64,000 bases of DNA from Schistosoma haematobium (taxonomy: Eukaryota; Platyhelminthes; Trematoda; Strigeidida; Schistosomatidae), in NCBI RefSeq assembly GCF_000699445.3, contig NC_067198.1:45136691-45200690 (forward strand). The letters are read 5' to 3'. How positions within the stretch are numbered: the first letter of the stretch is position 1; each line of letters begins with the position of its first letter. Made by a program: the position numbers and the translations under genes. The notes beneath the pieces were generated by a model that was not told the origin of the DNA, made no database searches, and worked only from the letters and a program-made list of their open reading frames with translations. Shown one piece after another: positions 59,361 through 64,000 of this stretch.

Positions 59361-59586
59361 TGATGGAGTTTTGTTCTCTGAGCTGGATGGTTTGGTCTTG
59401 GAGCTTTCATCGTTCTTCTGAACAACATCATCAGCACTTCGATGTGTACAGGACAAGCTGTGAATCACATATACAGAAATTCGAACACTTCACTTCTACT
59501 TGAAGTTTGTGCTGATGATGTCGTCCAGAAGTACGATGAAAGCTCCACGAATAAACCATCCAGCTCAGAGAACAAAACTCTGTCAA
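59361..59586. mobile_element. Foldback element, longest copy
   Basis: Arms TGATGGAGTTTTGTTCTCTG and CAGAGAACAAAACTCTGTCA, each about 90 bp, around a centre with CTTCGATGTGTACAGGACAA. No transposase; inverted-repeat transposon or Penelope-type terminal structure are both possible. Confidence 0.75.
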
Positions 59587-59990
59587 GATATTCAGTGTAG
59601 TATTTGTTTTGGTTTTTCGGTGTGATCTTCTATTCGGTATAATATTAATTTATTTGAGTATGATGTATATCTGAGATACAATATTCTTGTATTCAATTAA
59701 CATGAATTAGGCTCAGTATTATATGCAACATGTGACGTGTTATAACTCTGGGTATTTTTCATAAATGTAATTTCATCTTTATCATTAATCAAAATGAATG
59801 TTCAACCAATATATAAATGAGTGTGAATTTTCGACTAGCGTTGTCGTCATGTTTCAGGGTTAATATATCATCACTTGTACCAGTCTAGATATTCTTACAT
59901 GGAAATTGGAGTGGGTCCTTCTTTCACAAGTATAAGTGATAAGCGATTCTGACATCACAATTAGTGACGAACCAGTCATAACACATTATA
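59587..59990 (+). repeat. Interspersed repeat, empty-site paralogue of 10131-11010
   Basis: Colinear with 10131-10384 plus 10946-11010 but lacking the GC-element. Confidence 0.55.
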
Positions 59991-60525
59991 TGTCTATAAT
60001 GTTCGGAACCGTAATTGTAAAGATGTCTAACATATTATTATTGATTTACATGATTCAGAGATGAATAGACTCGCATTTAATCAATAGAAAGGAATATAAT
60101 AATTCACAGATTCAACTTCAGGCACTTTATGAAATTACAAAGAACACATAAAATCCAGCAAAGGAATCTCTTTTTTTTTTAAAGTTCACTATCATGCATT
60201 GGATACTCGACTAATTGATATCTTAATTTTAAGATTTCTTTGTCTTCAACCATTATCTACCAAGTTCTTGTTCCATATATTCAGCACTACAGATCTTGCT
60301 CTATTTAAAACTTGCCTTCAACATAGATGTAATGAAATATTTCTATTTGATTCTACAAGAACATTTGAGTTTAATCACTCAAACAACTTCCAGTTTGCTT
60401 ATAGAATCTGTCTAAACCTAACAAGATTACTTTCTCTACTAATTTTTGCGTACAAAAGAAGTATATACATATAACTGAAATGATTATGTAAAACTAGACG
60501 TACAATTGAAATATTGATCACTTAC

Positions 60526-60576
60526 CATTAGGTGCATCTACATGAACAAACGCTGAATCATCTTCAACTTCCAAAA
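60526..60576 (-). CDS. SORT1: Sortilin-like receptor, internal 51-nt exon (Vps10 propeller)
   Basis: This small exon encodes about 16 residues, LEVEDDSAFVHVDAPN, matching the sortilin strand that reads DDMVFMHVDEPGD in vertebrates. The acceptor is a TTTTATTCAG tract ending at 60577 and the donor is GTAAGT at 60525-60520. The exon starts with the last two bases of a codon and ends with the first base of an Asp codon completed in the exon at 43215, 17.3 kb away. In sortilins this strand belongs to the ten-bladed lumenal beta-propeller that binds cargo in the Golgi and endosomes. No further upstream exon is visible up to 64000. Identification rests on the match plus phase agreement with the next exon. 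Confidence 0.85.
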
Positions 60577-60749
60577 CTGAATAAAACTAAAAATTACGAT
60601 GAAAAAAAGAAAGTAATAATTTACTTAATATTTCATAAAGAATTATGTATATATTAACAATTTCCAAAACAGTCTGATGTTAGTTATAGATAGCTATCGT
60701 GATCCAAGAATCAACAAATAGCTGTTTCTTCACAGTTTCATATTAAGTA

Positions 60750-60935
60750 ACTCAAGACCTTGAGATATGGCGGTGAGCTCTCAGTCTTTCAACCACTGAG
60801 TCAAGATTTAATGGTTAACACTTCTAAATTCAATTCATCTGCAGTACTGAGTAATCATCTTCCAGCACTATTGGTAAAAAAAATGCCTCATACCAAAGAT
60901 AGTTAAATTCTATTAGTCACAGTTTCTCATAAGGG
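60750..60935 (-). repeat. Ribozyme repeat family 2, old head and 5' extension
   Basis: Minus-strand GACTCAGTGGTTGAAAGAC head remnant followed upstream by the family's 5' extension (GAAACTGTGACTAATAG). No ribozyme. Confidence 0.45.
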
Positions 60936-61188
60936 CCAAGGGAATCACCACTCAAAACTATTAGTAATGTAGAAATATACATCGAGAGATAATCTTATGA
61001 TTAAACACAACTACAACTTTATATGAAATTGAGAACTTTACAGTAGATACTAATAATTATGTCATAAAGACTGACCTCGGTAAACAGTATACATATTTCA
61101 TGATCACACTTTAACAGTAAATAGTTTATTCAATGGTCAGAACGTTGTCCAAACTGAATAACAGCAGAAAATATAAAACTTCCAACAG

Positions 61189-61574
61189 AATTCATTCTTT
61201 GATTGAGGTCATGAACCGATTGATGTTAGACCACCATTGAAGACCTGGAAGCACTGGACGTCCGTTTCGTCCTATTGTGAGGCTCCTCAGCAGTGCGCGT
61301 CCACGATCCCGCTCGCGGGATTCGAACCCAGGGCCTTCAGGTTAGACATTAACTCCACTGGATGCCGGATCAGTGGTCCGGTAGGTTAAGAGTTCGCAGG
61401 CGAGACTGAAAGCTCTGGGTTTAAATCCCGCAAGCGGGATCGTGGATGAGCATTGCTGAGGACGAAACTGCCGTCCAATACTTCCAGGTTTTCAATGGTG
61501 GTCTAACATCAATCGGTTCATGATCTCAATCAAAAACTTAACAATCTCCACAACCCCTAAACTGATAATTCATT
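61189..61574 (+). mobile_element. Family 2 composite with inverted 5' arm and short target duplication
   Basis: AATTCATT flanks both sides (61189-61196 and 61567-61574). 61197-61339 is a minus-strand truncated tail, ribozyme and 3' half of the head. 61340-61566 is a plus-strand head (GGATCAGTGGTCCGGTAGG; box B-like GGTTTAAATCCC), ribozyme with stem II deleted, and complete tail CAACCCCTAAACTGAT. Confidence 0.75.
61251..61296 (-). ncRNA. Hammerhead ribozyme (family 2), core intact, sense to sortilin
   Basis: Minus strand: GCACTG/CAGTGC, CTGAGGA, GAAA and GTC all present. Stem II (GCCT/GGAC) has one mismatch, and stem III is ACGGACGT with one mismatch. Confidence 0.65.
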
Positions 61575-61702
61575 TTATTTAAATAAGCGAATGAAAATTT
61601 TCGGTTATTTTTAAATACTGAATAGAATTCAAATGTCAATCTTTAAAGTGGTAAGAAATAATAATTTATAGAAAAAATATAAAAAATAAATAATTCATTT
61701 AT

Positions 61703-61955
61703 GTATTGTTTATTCGAATCTTCTCATTGATGTTTAGGATTGCAATTAATCAGTCTCGTAATGGTATATGTAAATCCTGTACGGATGACTTCAATATTGC
61801 CTTAAGTCATGTATTGGGTTTGAGTCCTTGAGTGAAAATCAACTCTAGGATGCAGATGTATCCAGTTGATCAGTCCCAAATAGAATAAAATGCGCATCCT
61901 GCACTCCAATGCTAGTCACCATTCATCTTTGCTTATAATAAAGCATATTTGCCCA
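61703..61955 (-). mobile_element. Family 1 (SM-alpha type) inverted composite, degenerate
   Basis: 61703-61823 is a minus-strand 3' end (TGATGTTTAGGATTGCAATT). 61824-61955 is a plus-strand head remnant, ribozyme remnant (GTTGATCAGTCCCAAATAG) and following CATCTTTGCTTATAATA. The core is destroyed. Confidence 0.65.
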
Positions 61956-61979
61956 CTTTTTTTCGATAAAATCGTTAAT

Positions 61980-62031
61980 GTTAATCCATTGGTGTTTCCG
62001 CGTGTGGGTTCGAATCCCATCTCAGTCACCA
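61980..62031 (+). other. tRNA-Ser 3' half ending in CCA (extended primer-binding-site copy)
   Basis: 52 nt from about the anticodon: TTAATCCATTGG (anticodon-stem 3' strand), a variable arm, T-arm GGGTTCGAATCCC, acceptor-strand CTCAGTCA and terminal CCA. It matches the layout of eukaryotic tRNA-Ser. Nuclear tRNA genes do not encode CCA, so this came from a mature tRNA by reverse transcription. It is followed after two bases (GT) by an LTR-like block, exactly where a primer binding site would be on the minus strand. Confidence 0.65.
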
Positions 62032-62033
62032 GT

Positions 62034-62309
62034 TGTTATATCTAGAATTTCGTTTCTTAATATGCTGCGTACAACTTGAGCACTCAAACGCTAGGACACT
62101 CCCAAGTCACAAATGAGATGACGGAAGACAAGTAAAAGGAATGCTATTCCAAAACAGTGTCAATTATGGTACAAAACTGTCAGGTATTTATAGTTTCTAG
62201 TAAAAATGAAATCATTATTACAGTCCTCCAACCCGCATACAAGGGGTTATTAGCGTTTGCCCAACAGGGAAGCTACATGCCAGGGATTCTAGAATATTCT
62301 TACAAATGA
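62034..62309 (-). mobile_element. LTR-like block next to the tRNA half
   Basis: On the minus strand it begins TGTAAGAATATTC, has a TATA-like CTATAAATACC in the middle, and ends CTAGATATAACA, giving TG...CA ends. The next bases are AC and then TGGTGACTGAGATGGG, a perfect complement of the tRNA-Ser end. No second LTR or internal genes are seen. Confidence 0.45.
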
Positions 62310-62318
62310 TGATTGGAT

Positions 62319-62648
62319 GGAATATCTCCGATTCATTCCATCAGCAACAGTCTACTGTGACAGAGAACAAACCAGCTTCCAGCTGAGGAGGAAATTAGGA
62401 AAAAATGATAGGAATGGACAAGACATAAATTACTCAAATCATCAACCTGCATCACGAGGCAAGCCTCAGCTTGGAATCCTGAACGGGAGCGGAAAAGAAG
62501 AACACGTTACATCGGGAAATAGAAGAAATGAAAAGGATGAGTAGCAACTGGAAAGAGCTACAAAGGATTTTCCAGGGCAGGGTTGGATGGCGAGCGCTAG
62601 TGGGCGGCGTATGCTCCTCCACGAGGAGTAACAGGTGTAAGTAATTAC
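62319..62648 (+). mobile_element. RTE-clade LINE, 3' fragment
   Basis: From ATCTCCGATTCATTCCATCA through GAGAACAAACCAGCTTCCAG to CAGGTGTAAGTAATTAC. Short, with frameshifts. Confidence 0.75.
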
Positions 62649-63028
62649 TTATTCTGTTAAATGATAAAACACTCATTCTATATATACAATGTTGATTTGT
62701 AAGAAATATGTAGTTCATGTAGTTAACCAATGGACTCATTATCAATCTTCATATGAATAATCAAATGATAAATTACACCTTCTGAACTTATTATATATTT
62801 CTTTTAATTGGGGTTAATTAGTTTTCTTAGTATTAAACAGTTAAAAACAATATCCAGGAAAACATAACTGATCCAGATTTCATACTAGTTGGTATTCATC
62901 AGTAAGCTTTATTTTAAATCTCAGAGAAACTGATTGTCCTCATAAGATTCAGATAGTAAAGTCTCATAATTGATGTAATGTTGACCCACGTGAGCTAATG
63001 ACCACACTAGGATTAGATCTGGTTATCG

Positions 63029-63700
63029 TTTTTTAGCGAGTTACGTTCCTATGGGATGGGGTCGCTAAGCCGATGCTCAACCATCTTCCTTTAGCCTGGC
63101 TTGGGACCGGCAGTATCCCCAGAGGGGCTCCATGTGGAGATGTAAAGGCGCGGATCGGCAAAGCAAGAGCAGCATATCTACAATTGAAGAACATCTGGAA
63201 CTCAAAACAACTGTCAGCCAGCACCGAAGTCAGGATTTTCAATACAAATGTCAAAACAGTTCTACTGTATGTGGCGGAAACCTGGAGAACTACGAAAGCC
63301 ATCATCCAGAAGATACAAGTGTTTATTAACAGTTGTCTACGCAAAATACTTCGGTTCCGTTGGCCAGACACTACTAGACACTGACAACCTACTGTGGCAG
63401 AGAACAAACCAGATCCCAGCGGAGGAACAAATCAGGAAGAAGATCTGGAAGTGGATAGGACACATATTAAGGAAAGCACCCTACTGAGTCACAAGGCAAA
63501 CCCTCACATGTAGTCCTCAAGGCAAAAGGAGGTGAAGAGGAAGACCAAAGAACAGATTACGCCGAGAAATGGAGTCAGATGAGAAGATGAACGAACAACA
63601 ATTGGATAGAACAGGAAAGGAAGGCTCATGACAAAGTGGGTTGTAGAATGGTGGTCGGCGGCCTATACTGCATTGGGAGTAGCAGGCGTAAGTAAGTAAG
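63029..63700 (+). mobile_element. RTE-clade LINE, 3' ORF fused to a 5' module
   Basis: 63029-63132 is the 5' module (TTTTTTAGCGAGTTACGTTC, CCTATGGGATGGGGTCGCTA, GCTTGGGACCGGCAGTA). At about 63138 it joins the RTE ORF inside [20 protein letters not shown], continuing [20 protein letters not shown] and ending GGCGTAAGTAAGTAAG. The joint differs from that at 40046. Confidence 0.8.
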
Positions 63701-63779
63701 GACTAGATCAATAGAATTCAGCTTGTTCTAGACAAACATGATATTGGTTTATGTTAAGTGACGAACTTATGTACATTTT

Positions 63780-64000
63780 TTTCCATTTTAACCTAAGAAT
63801 CAGAAAAGTCAATGCCCATTTAAGGTCTTTTGACTTTATAATAAAACTCATGAAGAGAGATGAAATTCATTTTAAAACATGGACCGAAATTCGGACAATT
63901 TTCTTTCCAAAAAAATGTCTAAAATAATCTTAAAATTTAAGATGTAAGAGAATATAGAAAGTGAATGCATGTGCCCCATTTATGACCGATTATAAGCCGC
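63780..64000 (-). mobile_element. LINE-2 family fragment at the right edge
   Basis: The last 45 bp (AAAGTGAATGCATGTGCCCC, then GATTATAAGCC) match the LINE-2 region at 26070-26110 and 56636-56680. The element continues beyond the window. Confidence 0.4.

Larger units (their letters stand above)
43216..60525 (-). other. Sortilin intron, 17.3 kb
   Basis: Phase 1 intron, the longest in the window. Unassigned stretches: 43421-43761, 44781-45512, 45983-47409 (with an AG-rich tract near 46720-46745), 48206-48785, 49379-49554, 51991-52309, 53231-53489, 54036-54477, 55291-56404, 56936-57907, 59016-59360 and 59991-60525. Confidence 0.7.
60577..64000 (-). other. Sortilin intron (partial, upstream of the 51-nt exon)
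   Basis: No donor with the required phase and Vps10-like coding was found in this stretch, so the preceding exon lies beyond the right edge. Stretch 60936-61188 shows nothing assignable. The rest is repeats described separately. Confidence 0.6.

Noticed and set aside
59519..59560. CTGATGA followed by GATGAAAG in the foldback arm, resembling a hammerhead core
   Set aside because: The bases next to CTGATGA do not pair with those before GAAA at the required positions, and no NUH cleavage site with stem III pairing follows. The resemblance is probably chance, but a variant form cannot be excluded by eye.
60199..60474. 91-codon plus-strand ORF next to the 51-nt exon
   Set aside because: Hydrophobic, A+T-driven composition, no recognised domain, and no splice or promoter signals that stand out. 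Antisense to the sortilin intron; treated as chance.
1..64000. Similarity between the two window ends (LINE-2 sequence at 4-52 and 63955-64000) as a sign of circularity
   Set aside because: Both ends match different parts of a dispersed LINE family and do not overlap each other.

Overview
This is an animal (trematode) genome window, almost certainly from a blood fluke of the genus Schistosoma. Three things point there: about 65% A+T, very long introns, and the repeat content (RTE-clade LINE 3' ends with TAAG tails, and tRNA-headed repeats carrying the hammerhead ribozyme known from the Schistosoma SM-alpha satellite). The species cannot be read from the sequence.

Only one protein-coding gene is supported. 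It is a sortilin-type Vps10 receptor on the minus strand that enters from the right edge and leaves at the left edge. Six internal exons are visible, in transcription order: 60576-60526, 43215-42641, 36638-36459, 30644-29918, 16577-16466 and 3885-3811. They total 1,720 nt. All have GT/AG borders and all reading phases agree, so no coding exon is missing between them. They encode the second half of the Vps10 beta-propeller and the start of the 10CC module. The N terminus, transmembrane helix and cytosolic tail lie outside. Two long Ser/Thr/Asn-rich inserts interrupt the propeller.

The other 97% is intron, mostly a layered deposit of retroelements. (1) RTE-clade LINE fragments, mostly 3' ends. 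(2) A second LINE family with a TGAC tail. (3) A third LINE-like 3' end with an AAAT tail. (4) A 690-bp GC-richer element of unknown class. (5) Foldback elements. (6) One clear solo LTR and two LTR candidates, one joined to a tRNA-Ser 3' half that ends in CCA. (7) Three families of tRNA-headed hammerhead ribozyme repeats, called here family 1 (SM-alpha type), family 2 and family 3, in about 35 copies.

The ribozyme repeats are the most striking content. Several keep a complete hammerhead core. Many are tandem dimers, or composites in which a 5' segment is inverted against a complete 3' end. Five such composites are bounded by 10-14 bp direct repeats (a sixth by 8 bp), so each went in as one event. 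This resembles twin-priming reverse transcription of multimeric or circular ribozyme RNA, as in retrozymes. A separate 706-bp near-perfect inverted repeat sits in the same large intron as an RTE copy whose near-twin lies 14 kb away in opposite orientation.
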